Of a stretch of DNA of 64,000 nt, positions 1 through 12,027 are shown one piece after another. Each line of letters starts with the position of its first letter. Within the stretch, counting starts at the first letter, position 1. The position numbers and the translations under genes are program-made. Location: positions 25,762,434-25,826,433 of the forward strand of contig NC_053121.1 in NCBI RefSeq assembly GCF_010015445.1, in the 5' to 3' direction. The notes beneath the pieces were generated by a model that worked only from the letters and a program-made list of their open reading frames with translations, did not search any database and was not told the origin of the DNA. This stretch comes from Perca fluviatilis (lineage: Eukaryota; Chordata; Actinopteri; Perciformes; Percidae).

Positions 1-772
<772 letters not shown>

Positions 773-1035
773 ACCACAAAGAGGAGGAACACATATTCCT
801 GTTTGTGTTATAAGAAGGTTAGCCCTGTAACTAATTGTGACACTAATTCATTATTTTTCAATTGTAGCCTGGCCTCTGCCCTGCTGTGCCCAAACTCCAA
901 TCAGATTGTAAATGAGGCAGAAAAAATGGGCTGAACCTGGCAATGGAGAAACTCTTCAGAAATGTGAGTTCCAACACCTGCACATCAGGAACCCACTTTT
1001 ACATTGTATACAAAAAACAACTGACATACATTTTG

Positions 1036-1715
1036 AGATGCTAAAACTGTAATCCATGCATTTGTGTCTCCCTGACTTGATTACTGCAATGTCCTTTTTT
1101 TCTGGTCTTCCAAATTGTGCCACTAGAGGCCTTCAACTTGCTTTGAACACTGCAGCCAGAATTTTTGACAAAAACTAGAAAATACAATCACATAACATCC
1201 GTTCTGGCCTCTGGCTCCCAGTGCAAGCTGGTTTTAAGGTTCTTCTTTTAACATATAAGGCCCTGCATGGACTCGCACCACCTTATTTATCTGAGCTTAT
1301 TACTCCATATACACTGGCACGCTCTCTCTGCTCCCTTTATGCTGGTCATTCCCCTAGTAAACAAAAAATCAGTTGGTTATAGAGCATTCTCTTACCGTGG
1401 AATGGCCTCCCACTACATGTTAAAGAAGCTCACTCAGTTGATATTTTTAAATCTAGATTGAAAACCCACCTCTACTCATTATACTATAGCCAATCATAAC
1501 ACACCATCCTTTCTGTGTGCTTCACAAACAAACCTTTTCACTTATTGTCTTATGTTGCTGGTTTTGTATTGTTTATTATTACTGCTTCAATGCTGTTCAG
1601 TTGTTTTGTTACTGTCTGTTATTTGTCTTCCTTTAATTGTAAAGTGCACTGAGACCATGTCTAATGGAGATTTTACACTTTATGTACTTACTATGCATTT
1701 GATTGATTGATTGAC
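1036..1715 (+). pseudogene. L2-type LINE, 5'-truncated 3' end of reverse transcriptase ORF
   Basis: This is the last part of a non-LTR retrotransposon of the L2 type. In shifting frames the DNA reads like the C-terminal end of fish L2 reverse transcriptases: VIHAFVS, LDYCNVL near 1075-1095, ALHGL-PPYLSEL near 1262-1292, GYRAFSY near 1375-1395, and FKSRLKTHLYS near 1447-1475. A short 3' UTR follows and ends in a tandem TTGA tail at 1699-1715, the tail type of L2 elements. Frameshifts and stops (for example a stop just before LDYC) show that it is dead. The 5' part, including the endonuclease and the catalytic palm, is absent, as is usual for truncated LINE insertions. The family call rests on these remembered motifs; a relative such as Rex1 is less likely because of the TTGA tail. 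Confidence 0.8.
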
Positions 1716-1767
1716 TTCCATGTAGGAAGTTATGCCCACTCACCACACACTTACTTCCAACTTTTTT

Positions 1768-1855
1768 ACAGTATGATAAAAATATTATGATAAAAAATTA
1801 TAACTATGACTACAGTATGATAAAAATATTATGATAAAAAATTATAACTATGACT
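1768..1855. repeat. Perfect 44-bp tandem duplication
   Basis: An AT-rich 44-bp unit starting ACAGTATGATAAAAATATTA occupies 1768-1811 and is repeated identically at 1812-1855. No mismatch is seen, so the duplication is recent. Confidence 0.97.
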
Positions 1856-2277
1856 ATTGACTATTTGATACGACGGTGCTACTTACATGCACAATTGCCT
1901 GAATTCTCATTTGCCATTAGTCTCAAATTATGACCAATTATTTAAAATTTAGAAAAATCCGGACTGTGTATCATTTGAAATCTTACAAATACTGAATCAT
2001 GACGAAAATACGTACCCTTTGTAGCACTTCTTGTTTTATATATGAATTGTTCCTGATTGTAGTCTTGAAACTACAGGAATGGTGTTATTGTGTGTCATAT
2101 CTATTGAAACCCTTTTTTGCCCCAATAGGAGTCTAATTTGGAAACTTTGAAAGGCTGTATCTGGAATTTAGGGTACATATACTAATGCATAGGAGTGTTC
2201 AATACTCTATATATTGAAAACTGCAGTATCACATCTGAACTGACTAGAAGGGCACTAGGCCATGCCCTATCGCAATA

Positions 2278-2740
2278 TTAAAGGTGCCCTGCCACACGTA
2301 TTTCATTACTTTGTGGTAATGTCTGAAGTTCTACCATGGACTCTGAAAATGTCTTGGTTACCTTGTTTCAAGCCATTCTAGCATGGTATAGAAAGCATAC
2401 AGGAAGACTCAGCTCAATTTCTGCCAGTTCTCATTAATATTCAACAAGCTAAGCTGTTTGAATCTGATTGGCTAACAGCTAGCCAATGAGAGCCTAGCTG
2501 TCAGAATCCGTTACCCAGCCCAACTGGGCGAGCTAATGAATAGTAATGAGCTCAGGCAATATGATGTCAGACTGACCAGCTTTTGTAATTGGCCTGATTT
2601 CTCTGCTTATTTCTTTTCAGTGGCTAGAGCTGACAAAGGAGGTAGCAGTTAATTTTCACATTCACAACATAACACAAACACATATGGACCTAACCTATTT
2701 AAAAAAACGCAAGTAAAAACTGTTTTGTATGGCAGTGCAA
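2278..2740 (+). mobile_element. TTAA-bounded DNA transposon remnant, left end
   Basis: The sequence begins TTAAAGGTGCCCTGCCACAC, with TTAA at 2278-2281. TTAA is the target site of the piggyBac and Kolobok superfamilies. The start resembles a dispersed fish repeat that I recognise. It contains a small stem (ATTGGCTA ... TAGCCAAT, 2467-2487). No matching opposite end is seen before about 2740, so the right boundary is an estimate. No ORF is present, so it is non-autonomous. Confidence 0.55.
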
Positions 2741-3627
2741 CCCTCAGAGCCCTACGGGATCGTCCATGACGTCACACGGCACCTCCGATTAATATTTAGA
2801 TTATTTAATGAAACTTTTATCGATCTTCTTACCGTTTTTTCCAGCTAGAAGCTAACAAGCTAGCCATCACGGGGATGTCTTTGTTGTCTTCATAGCCTTT
2901 ACAGAAGGTTTTCTATCCAGCCTGGAACTTGTGCCTCTTTTCGGAGTTGTTCAGCAATAAATCCAAACGCTTACATCCAAGATTTATCCACTCGATGTCC
3001 GTAACTTATCAATTTTCCGTCATTTCTGCCGCTAGCTCTGTGCTACCGGCTGCTACAGTCTAGTATAAATCTCCCATGATGCTTTGCAAGACTGTTTTGA
3101 TGTTTTTCAACCAATGGGAGGGCAGGTCCATCACACAAAGAGTAGATAGTCGAAAAGAGAGTTCACTCCAGGAAATAGGAGCGAGAACAAAGAGTAAAGT
3201 GAAAAAGAGAGATAACTACGGTCTATGACCGTTCTACAGAGAAGAATGGCGTCACTGTTTAAATATTTGGGATACATTTGGGCCTTTTTTTGAAGAAATG
3301 TAAATAGTTTGTCATTTATATGAGTTATAATGTTCATTATGTTTATTTTTGCACTGGATGACTCAAAATATATAGGATAACTGTTTTAGACAACACAAAT
3401 GCTTGCTGTGTGTGTGATATCAATACATTTGAACATTATTATTTTGATTATTGGCAAAAGCGTCTGGACTTTTTTTAAAAAAATTGTATATATTTTGTCG
3501 TCAGACAAATAGCCGTCAGACAGCATTACGTCACGCACGGAGATGAGAAGGGTATGTATCGACTTGTCTTACTCTGGGGGTTACGGTGAAAAAGCTAAAT
3601 TCCCAATAAGTCGGCGTGTTCCTTTAA
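2741..3627 (-). mobile_element. TTAA-bounded DNA transposon remnant, opposite end
   Basis: Read on the minus strand, the right boundary is TTAAAGGAACACGCCGACTT (TTAA at 3624-3627). It shares only the leading TTAAAGG with the boundary at 2278, so the two ends may belong to two abutting elements rather than one. This end also resembles a widely dispersed fish repeat. The left boundary is uncertain. No transposase is visible. Confidence 0.5.
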
Positions 3628-5105
3628 AAAAAGAAAAAAAGAAGTAGAGATACATAATGTCTATGTATTCATATGCGAAACAGAGCACTTTGACTTAGCA
3701 CACAGTCTAATGTGATAAATAAAATGTGTTTAATTACTTACTTGTTAGTGACATGTCAATAGAGTACCTTGAGATTTAGGTACATCACATCTGCCACTGT
3801 TTTAAATTACTCATGATAATATTCAAAATACAGATATTTAGGTCTTGTCTGCTTGTGTGCTTGAGAATGGCTGCAGGAACAACTAATAACTGAAGAAGAG
3901 ACTAGGACATGACCAGACATCTGTCACAACATGATGTATTTTGTGTCCTCACCTTTTCGCCTCTTCCATTTCCAGTTAGGATATATACAGCTAGCACCCA
4001 AGAGGACTGTGGTCTTAAAAGAGACTAAAGGAAAACAGTGGTGAAATATCCTAGAAACCACCCTTCCCATTTCCTCTATTGTCCTGCGTCAAGGGAAGCA
4101 TCTTTTATGGAAGTCCTCTCGGCCATACTTTGACAGCTAATTAAGAGGATGATGAGTGCTACATTGCTCTGATGTGACGGTGAAAAATTAAAGATGAAAG
4201 AGGAGATTATGTTTCTATTAATATGATTTTAGTTTGCTCTTTCTACACCTCAGTCTTATGGCACAGACTCACTGAAAGGGAGAAAAAGGACATCACTAAG
4301 ATTTGTCGTAGTTAAATTAACAATTGCATACAATTCATCTGTATCGCCAACATACTGTAATGACACACAATGTGTTCAGTGTTATTCTATACATAAAGGC
4401 AAGGGTAACCCTGAAATATTAAGACAGTACTAGTCACACATCCTTTCTGTATGGAATGTGAGAACATTAGGGTAAAAAAAGAATCATCTGAAAAGCAAAT
4501 AAAATTATAAATGAAATACTGCCTGTTTATTTTAATGTGAGTTGCATGCTCTGCTGAGAAAAAAATATATTTTGCTGCGTTTTTATATAGAAATTGCTTG
4601 TGTTTACACAGCATGTTGATATATTGATATTCAAGACGTATCTGTGAAATACTGTGTAACTTTGGACATTTTTATTTCACAATTACATAGCATTTAGAGC
4701 TGTTGTTCTGTATTGTCCTTCTGTTCTGCTTCTATTATACATTTATTGTTTTTCTCTGGTATTGTTTTTTCATAACATTAAGAGCAATACTTTACATAGG
4801 TTCATATAATTCTCGTATCATTCTTGTAACACTCATTTGACTAACAGTCACACAAATATCGGGCTTATCGATCTCCAGAACCTCTCAGACTGAAGGAAAT
4901 TATGAAATTCAATCAAACCTCCAACGAATTGAGGTTGATTGATGACTTGGTAGTGGTTTGGCCATTGCAATTTCAAGTGAAATCAGATATAGTCTCCAAA
5001 CATTCTCTGGGTAAGGCTACAGGAAAAGAAAAAAAGACATCACAAATGTAGTCTGATGAACTGCAGAGGTAGTTTGGGACATCCATGGAGATGGAGAAAG
5101 CAATA
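3628..5105. other. Non-coding, no repeat recognised
   Basis: AT-rich sequence without a recognisable ORF, RNA or element. It could be intergenic or intronic. Confidence 0.5.
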
Positions 5106-5695
5106 TTAAAGGAGAAATCCAGCACAAAATGAACCTAGGGGTTAATAACTAGGGTTGGGCATCGTTTAGATATTAACGATTCTGATTCCAATTCCGATTC
5201 TTACTTTCGATTCCGGTTCTTATCAATTCTTGATTCCATTTCTTTGAGGGGTGGAGTTGAAATGGGTCACATTCTTATTTCACAAATAAGAGGAAAGTTT
5301 TATTTTGATTCACTGGTGGTTTGCAGTTTTACCGGGCTTTTTCAATGTAAAATAAAGCCACACTAGAACGCCGCTTACTGTGCTCCAAGGCTGCAACACA
5401 ACAAGCGCCTGGTCGCTACGGAAACCCTAAAATTGCGCATGTTAATTTTGGAACCCATGATCAGATTTGAAACCAAATCCTCCAAACGATTCCAATAAAG
5501 AAACGATTCCGATGGAATCGTAATTTTTGAAACGATTCCAAGTAGGAATCGGTTCTCGATGCCCAACCCTATTAATAACACATGCGTACTGAGCCGACCA
5601 TTCTCTGAGATATGTTTTCATGCTAATCGCATGTAACCAGTTTTAGCACAAACTGCTAATTAGCTTATAAAGCTAGTCGTCGGGGCACAGGTAAA
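5106..5695 (+). mobile_element. Older TTAA-type repeat interrupted by a hAT element
   Basis: Starts TTAAAGGAGAAATCCAGCAC (TTAA 5106-5109) and resumes after the hAT insertion with ACATGCGTACTGAGCCGACC, running to about 5695. The two halves look like one dispersed fish repeat split by the insertion at 5150-5571. The right end is not defined; a Tc1 fragment follows directly. Confidence 0.5.
5150..5571. mobile_element. Non-autonomous hAT transposon, 422 bp, with perfect 8-bp target duplication
   Basis: Terminal inverted repeats are TAGGGTTGGGCATCG (5150-5164) and its exact complement (5557-5571). The flanks carry an identical 8-bp direct repeat TTAATAAC at 5142-5149 and 5572-5579, which is the target duplication length of hAT elements. 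Internal halves are also partly complementary (clusters of CGATTCC / GGAATCG). There is no transposase ORF, so it was mobilised in trans. The ends match a hAT type common in fish. Confidence 0.9.
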
Positions 5696-5700
5696 GTAAA

Positions 5701-6030
5701 AAGATTAATAAGGGAAAAAATTCCACTAATTAACCCTGACAAAGTACACCCTTGAAGTGAAAACCATTTTAGGTGACTACCTCATGAAGCTCATTGAGAG
5801 AACACCAAGGGTTTGCAGAGTTATCAAAAAAAGCAAAGGGTGGCTACTTTGAGGAATCTAAAATATAAGACATGTTTTCAGTTATTTCACACTTTTTTGT
5901 TAAGTACATAATTCCATATGTGTTCATTCATAGTTTTGATGCCTTCAGTGAGCATCTACAATGTAAATAGTCATGAACATAAAGGAACACATTGAATGAG
6001 AAGGTGTGTCCAAACTTTTGGCCTGTACTG
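5701..6030 (+). pseudogene. Tc1-type transposon, 3' fragment with right inverted repeat
   Basis: In one frame the DNA at about 5758-5853 reads LGDYLMKLIERTPRVCRVIK followed by a short tail and a stop, which resembles the extreme C-terminus of a Tc1 transposase. Downstream lies a Tc1-like inverted end finishing GTGTGTCCAAACTTTTGGCC then TGTACTG, with a TA dinucleotide at 6031-6032 as expected for the target site. The left half, including the DDE catalytic residues, is gone. It is a different Tc1 family from those at 11030 and 20047. Confidence 0.8.
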
Positions 6031-6032
6031 TA

Positions 6033-6480
6033 CTTTTTTTTATCGCGAGATTAACGTTCTTTTTGGCCCAGCACACTTTGTAGTTTTTTCACATGCTGTT
6101 GCAACAACTAGTAACGTGGTGCATTCACTGTAATTGTAAAATACCCCTTTCCCATTCAGTGGTTGTTTTCACGGTTTTGTGTGCTCCTTTTTTTTTTTTA
6201 GATCAACTTTTTATTGTTTTATATTTTTGAACATACAGAACAGGCAAATACAATTGAACAAGGTGCTCCTTTTTTAAATATATATATCTTTCGGTTCAGG
6301 CAGCGTTTTAAAAGTATCGTATCATGTTGATAAGAGCATTAAAATGAGAAAAAATAATGGGACAAAAAGAAATCAAGGGACCTTTAAAATAGATAAAAAT
6401 GTGCGATTAACTGCGAGTTAACTATGACATTAATGCGATTCATTTTAATCATTTGACAGCACTAAAAAATACCTTTTCAC
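6033..6480. mobile_element. hAT-like remnant with GCGATTAA-type end
   Basis: The stretch carries ATCGCGAGATTAACG near 6044 and GTGCGATTAACTGCGAGTTAAC near 6401, motifs of a fish hAT-like family whose ends are rich in GATTAATCGC. A sister fragment is at 30337-30430. The boundaries are not defined by a clean target duplication. Confidence 0.45.
6181..6275 (-). mobile_element. Tiny retroposed poly(A) transcript with 13-bp target duplication
   Basis: On the minus strand, about 69 bp ends with AATAAA (complement at 6209-6214), GTTGATCT, then a run of A residues. That is the layout of a polyadenylated 3' end. It is flanked by identical copies of GTGCTCCTTTTTT at 6181-6193 and 6263-6275, consistent with target-primed reverse transcription by a LINE. 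The source transcript is not identified; it could also be the tail of an unrecognised SINE. Confidence 0.65.
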
Positions 6481-6489
6481 AAGTTCAGT

Positions 6490-7170
6490 GGGTGCATTTT
6501 CCAAAAGAATGCTTTAATTCTGAATAATAAAGTTGGTCCCCCACAAAACTCACGCAATGTCTTTTAATAAAATTCATGAATATTAACTGAGATAACCCAT
6601 TATTTTGTGAGCAGTAGCCCTACGTGTGCTGTTGGCAAAATTGTGTCTAATCTGTCTGTGTCTATGTCTGACCTGGGCTGGCACATGTTCACGTTAAAAA
6701 GCGTGTGCGTGCACGAGCACTACGGTCATGCGCAAAGTGTCCCGGTTTTAGTTCCGGGAAATCTGGTCACCCTACGCTAGGCTAATTTATACAGTGAGTG
6801 TAAACACTGAAACACTGCAGCGCTATGCCGTCCATCTCAGCCAAGAACCAAGAAATGTCTGGCTGAGTCGAGTTATATCCGAGCAGTCTGATGTGTGTAG
6901 AGGTCTGTGTTGTTATACTGTAGCACCCTGGTTTTGTTTTCAGGCGATTTAACAGGGAACGGCGGTGCGTAATGCCACTGCTGTCGTGGAGCTGGCTGAG
7001 TCCTTTCTGTCATGCTGTTAGTTTAGGAAGTGATTGATTTGATAGGCACCGGAGTTTTCCATGTGCGGAGAACACATTTTAAACGTAAATATTGCAGTCG
7101 ATCATGTTCATTTAATTGTTGGAAGCCCAAATCGTGATTGTGATTAATATTTGATTTATTGTGCAGCTCT
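6490..7170. mobile_element. Mixed transposon remnants
   Basis: GTCCCGGTTTTAGTTCCGGG and AAATCTGGTCACCCTA (about 6739-6774) look like the end of a fish hAT-type element, and GTGATTAATATTTGATTTAT plus TGTGCAGCTCT near 7140-7170 looks like another. No complete element can be delimited and there is no coding potential. Confidence 0.35.
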
Positions 7171-9670
7171 ACGTACCAACCATATCTTGTCCAGTATACG
7201 TTTGAATCTCAACTTTTACGGAAGTGCACAGACAACAGAAATTAGTTGAGGAATGTGAAAACACTTCTCTAGTAACAACCTTTTCACAGATACAAGTCAG
7301 TACAGTCAAGGTCAGAAATTTTACGCAACATAAGAAAACCAACTCCCTTTTGTTCCATTTCACAAAGAAAGAACTGCCTAAGAAAAATCTTGGAAGTGTT
7401 TTTTGTGCCCAGTTCATCTGAATATGGGTCTTTGCAATACTAAGATAAACTTTGAAAGTCACTTTCAGTCAAGGCTACCTCCAAATGTATTTGAGGCTTG
7501 GCAGCAGAGTTCCCTGACAGGTTGTGCCCCCGCTGCCCTAGTTGCCGCTTGGCCCTTCTTTTCTCTGTATGGTGAAAGCACCGCTTACTACTGGCATGCC
7601 TGTGGAGAGGCTGTGTGTAGGGGGTGTGGGGTGGTGTTGGTGGTTATGTGTGTTGTGTGTGGGTTGGAAGGGCTTGGCCCAAAACCAATGAAACTGCACT
7701 TGTGACTTGCATTGGCTCTAATCATTTACTTTAATAAATAATTAAATTATTAAATCTTTCTGGTTAGAAGTCTTGATTGACTGACGACGGGCAAGGAAGG
7801 TCACAAATGTTCACACTGCTTTGACTCCATCTGTATCTCAAAGTCATCTATTTTGATGATGATTTTTAAGTAAGTATGTAATTTTTACATTGCTATAAAA
7901 TGTCATGACACTCTAGTGACATTCTAATGACATTTCAAAGGGGAAATAATTAAAATATATCCTTCACAAGATGACAAAATAACCATAATTCATCAGGGTT
8001 TGATGAGGCTGTTTATCCATAGCAGTGGCTAAAAGATTTGTTCAAAAGATTTCTGGATTCAGAATTTTTTGGGGGGTTTGTTGACTGTTTAGTACAAAAA
8101 ACATTCCGCACCCAATCACATTTTTAACTCAACAATGGAGGAGGGCATAATGACCACCAAAGAGTATTGTTAAACATTTCAGCTAAACTAAAATAGAAGG
8201 TGACACAATAACATTGTAACGGTATGTTACACTGTGAGATATTAACTCTTCACCATTTGCGATTATACAATTGGAACTTTATTTTTTGCTTAAATCATAA
8301 GGACAGCATCACTCAAGGGGATGGATCGAGGGTGGGGGTGTCGCTTAATATTCTTTTTCTGACACTCTCAACACACCCACACAGGATGATATGCTTGTCA
8401 TGTGTGGGCGCTTGTTGACATGGCATCATGGATGTGCGCATTGGTAGCAGGAAGGAAGAGAATATATAAATGTTTGACAATGCCAAATCCTGTCTTTGTA
8501 GCCACCAGTCACAGATTGTCTTATATTTGCTATGTGTCTGAGCTTCATTCAGAAGAAGGTAATTATTCATCTTGGCAACTGCTTCAATTAAGGCCAACAT
8601 ACACATGTGTACATTACATTGTAATCATTGTTTAAGTAGTGAAGGTCATTTTCAGGAGGAAAAGAAGTATAAAGCTACATCTGAGGATATGTACATATGA
8701 ACTGTCAGTGCAAATCTTTTTGCTGGTGAAAAGCCTCCACAGTACATTAGAGAAATGTCTGATTTTACTGGTTAACATATTGATTATCTCTTGTAATTAA
8801 CATAATTTACTGCTGCACCGCATTAATGTAAACTGGCCAATTTTTGATCATTAATGCAATTTCCACTAAGAAAATTAAAAGGTGCGGTTAAGTTAAAAGC
8901 AGAGTGAATTGAAATAGCCTACACAACTGTGAAATGCAATAATGAAAACCAACCGTGGTCAATGCATTTAAACATATTTAAAGAAACACACAAACTGTAC
9001 ATGCTCACACATACACACACAGTTGCATACAGGCACAGAGTTGGCACCTGCTGGGAATGTCTGTGGGTCTGGACATGACCCTATCAAGAGTCTTCAGGAG
9101 ATTAATTTCCCAGGCCTGTTTTCTAAGATAAAAAATTGAGACAGAACTTCAAATGTGAGACGTGGGGATCAAATCTAAAAATAATATATATTTCAAAGGG
9201 ATTAAATAAATCAGCACATTTCTCAGTTCCTTCTTTTGTCCTTTGTTTCAATTCAATATTTATAGAATATAGACTGTTAGCCTTGTCAGAATGTATGAAG
9301 TTGCTATAAGAATTTCCAGTGGTTGACATTGTCGATGCAAAATGAAGCTTAGGATTCCATGCATCCTAAGTAATTTATCCTCCAAAGAAATTTCAGTATT
9401 TATGGGATTCACCTTCGAAATGTAATGTGGCATGCAGGTAAAAAAAACATAGAAAATGAGAAAACCAGTGAGAACGAGAGTGAGAGGCAGGGAGATAGGC
9501 AAGGAGAGACATCCAAAGTGGGAGTCATAAAGTATGTAATCTCCACAGTCTGCCATCCAGACAGGTCTCCGGTGACCTCCACCGCCAGTGCCCTACGTCC
9601 TTCACATCTGACGAAGTTGGGAGGACACAGTGGAAATATGAGGCCGTTTCAGCCCTCCATATATGAATGC
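7171..9670. other. Non-coding, no repeat recognised
   Basis: Several ORFs of 60-100 codons are open, including one over a locally GC-rich patch at 7495-7705, but none shows a domain, a codon bias or a splice context that I recognise. I see no RNA gene. Confidence 0.5.
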
Positions 9671-9674
9671 ACTT

Positions 9675-9722
9675 GTTATGCCCCTGTCTGGATAAGAGCA
9701 TCTGTTAAATGACTGAATAGTA
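9675..9722 (+). repeat. SINE/LINE 3' tail fragment
   Basis: GTCTGGATAAGAGCATCTGT followed by TAAATGACTGAATAGTAAAT matches the conserved 3' tail of fish tRNA-derived SINEs and their partner L2-like LINEs. The tRNA-like head is not visible upstream, so only a fragment remains. Confidence 0.6.
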
Positions 9723-10202
9723 AATTGTGTGCTGAGGACAGCAGACTAGCAGGGCAGATAAAGGAGCTTTGTCTTAGTTACATTTCAGCAGGTAGCAGCA
9801 TGGCTTAGACTGCCAACAGGTTTTGCTACTGTGCAAGCCTAATGGTGGATGACTGAGGGGAGGAGAGGGAGTCGCTGGGAGAAGACATGCGATTTTCCAC
9901 TTGTCCAAGCAGTTTTCTGTGAAATTACTCGCGAGTCGCCTCGCAAATTTAAAAATGTGCATTAGCTGTCAAATTTTGCCAAATATTATTAAGATAATGG
10001 AGATTGCATGTCTTTGACAGTAAAGGCTGTGTTGCTAGCTTTTTACAATAATGCCTCTTTAAATTGTTGTGGTTGTTCTAATATGAAACTGCATCACTAT
10101 TCAGTGAGTCTTGAAGAGGTAACATTTCCCCCCCAGAAAATGTGAAAAAACGATTTATGATAGTCAGGGTGTTAGTGTTAGTGAATGGAGACCAGTTAAT
10201 AT
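9723..10202. other. Non-coding, no feature recognised
   Basis: No ORF, RNA or repeat with recognisable identity. Confidence 0.5.
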
Positions 10203-10650
10203 TTAAAGACCCCCTGTAGAGTTTTTCTTCTAAACAAACAAAGTTATTTTTTACATGCATTGTTACTCACTAAGACACACTGTGTGTATTCTTGAGGTTT
10301 AACAAACATGTTCAATGCATTTCCTTCTGCATAAAACATTTGAAAAGTCAATTGGTCAAATATTTTAAATTGTGTTTTGTTTACATACATTTTTACTTGC
10401 TAGCTGCATTTCTTGATACATTACCACATTATAGCGTGAAACATAGCAGGATATAAATCATGTGCCCATGTGCTCACGCAACTAGTAGGCAGCTGCATAT
10501 ATGAAAAAAAACACCTAACCCTAAAAAAATTCTAACAAAAGGTTTCTCAGCTGTTTTTTGTAGTATTAGGTGTCCTTAATAACATACTAAAAGTTTACCA
10601 AAGTTTGACCACTATAAAAGTGTAATTTTCAAGATGGCTTCCAAGATGGG
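10203..10650 (+). repeat. Dispersed repeat copy A (TTAAAGACCCCCTGTAGAG)
   Basis: Starts TTAAAGACCCCCTGTAGAGT at 10203. Its second half (10519-10650) aligns at roughly 80 percent by eye with the reverse complement of 12674-12806, including the identical block AACATACTAAAAGTTTACCA and then AAGTTTGAC. The copies therefore form an inverted pair about 2 kb apart. No coding content. Confidence 0.7.
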
Positions 10651-11029
10651 CAGGAAGCCCTCAAAATATCCTAACTCCTTCATTATTTGACCTAGCCAAG
10701 TAATCTTGGTGTCTAACCCCATGTTTTCTGGGTCTATGAATCCATTGGACTTTTCTAAATTGCACTGACATGATGACATACTTATGGAATACATTTTGTG
10801 AGATAACTGTAAGGTTTTATCTTTTTTGGGGTGAATCAGAGATGTAAACGATTTAGCCTATGTCATGTAACTCCTATTCAGTATGCGTTTTTGGACACAT
10901 ACCCTTTTTTTGCTAAAACACAGACTTGACATTCAATGTAAAAAGTTATTCCACCCAAAAGTAACTTAAATTACTTTTACCCCCCACCACCACACCCCTC
11001 CTCCGTGTGGTGAGTAAAAACAAAATGTA

Positions 11030-11420
11030 CACTACGGTCAAAAGTTTTAGAACATCCCAATTTTTCCAGGTTTTAATTGAAATTCATGCAGTTCAATGTC
11101 TTATTGTACTCTCAAATGAAAGAATAGAACAAATGAACAATTTAAGTTAAAAAAGAAATCATGGAATCAATTTATAAACCAAAATGTAGTCTAAATTTTT
11201 GACTCATCAAAGTAGCACCCTTTGGCAGATATAACAGCTGAACACACTCGTGGCATTCTTTCTACAATGGAAATCAAATATTCTTCAGAAAGTTCTTTCC
11301 AACTCTGTTGCAGAAGTTCCTATAAATGTGTGGCACCTGTAGGTTGCTTTGCTTTCACTTTTCGGTCCATTTCATCCCAAACCAGCTGTAAACCAAGAAA
11401 CTTGGTCACACATTTGCTGT
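11030..11420 (-). pseudogene. Tc1-type transposon, inverted end plus transposase C-terminus
   Basis: The inverted end starts CACTACGGTCAAAAGTTTTA just after TA at 11028-11029. About 180 bp inside, the minus strand reads KELSEEYLISIVERMPRVCS followed by AVISAKGCYF, the typical last residues of a Tc1 transposase. The rest of the gene is missing: a TTAA MITE begins at 11427 and no catalytic domain is found beyond it. The family differs from those at 5701 and 20047. Confidence 0.75.
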
Positions 11421-11426
11421 AAAAAC

Positions 11427-11956
11427 TTAAAGGTCCCATGACATGGTGCTCTTTGAATGCTTTTATATAGACCTTAGTGGTCCCCTAATACTGTATCTGA
11501 AGTCTCTTTCCCAAAATTCAGCCTTAATGCAGAATTACAGCCACTAGAGCCAGTCCCACAATGAGCTTTCCTTAGGATGTTCCATTTCTGTGCCTGTAGC
11601 TATTGAGGAGGAGAGAGGGGAGGGGCAAGGTGGAGGGTGGGGGTGTGGCCTTGACCAACTGCCACTTTGCTCATTTGAAAGCCATGATGCCTCTCTCTCA
11701 TGGGTTGGCCAAATTCTCTGGGCGGGCAAAGCAGAGAAAGGGGAGGTAACCTTGCTTGTTATGACCTCATAACAAGCAAGATTCCAGAACAGCTCATCTG
11801 AGCTTTCATTTTCTCAAAGGCAGAGTAGGATACCCAGGGCTTGGTTTACACCTATAACCATTTCAAGCCAACTGGGTACCAGAGGCAGGCTGGGGGAATG
11901 CATATTAATGTTAAAAAACCTCATAAAGTGAAATTTTCATGCCATGGGACCTTTAA
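11427..11956. mobile_element. TTAA-bounded MITE, long copy (530 bp)
   Basis: The ends are TTAAAGGTCCCATGACATGG and the complement of TTAAAGGTCCCATGGCATGA, so the element is bounded by TTAA on both sides, as expected of piggyBac or Kolobok-type elements. A second copy lies at 41050. This copy carries about 150 bp extra between CTGTGCCTGTAG and TATGACCTCATAA: a purine-rich GAGGAGAGAGGGGAGGGG stretch and a thiamine-free, protein-free GC-rich segment. No transposase is present. Confidence 0.85.
11751..11780. repeat. Perfect 14-bp-arm palindrome
   Basis: CTTGCTTGTTATGA (11751-11764), two-base centre CC, then its exact complement TCATAACAAGCAAG (11767-11780). It lies inside the MITE. The second MITE copy keeps only the core TATGACCTCATAA and lacks the outer arms. 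Confidence 0.95.
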
Positions 11957-12027
11957 GAGATGGCTCTGATGTGGTAAAGGTTCATCAGAAGGGAGCTGAT
12001 GGACAGAAACCAACAACAGGGTGGTTA

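Noticed and set aside
2278..3627. A single 1.35-kb TTAA transposon
   Set aside because: The two ends share only TTAAAGG, so I list two adjoining remnants instead of one element.
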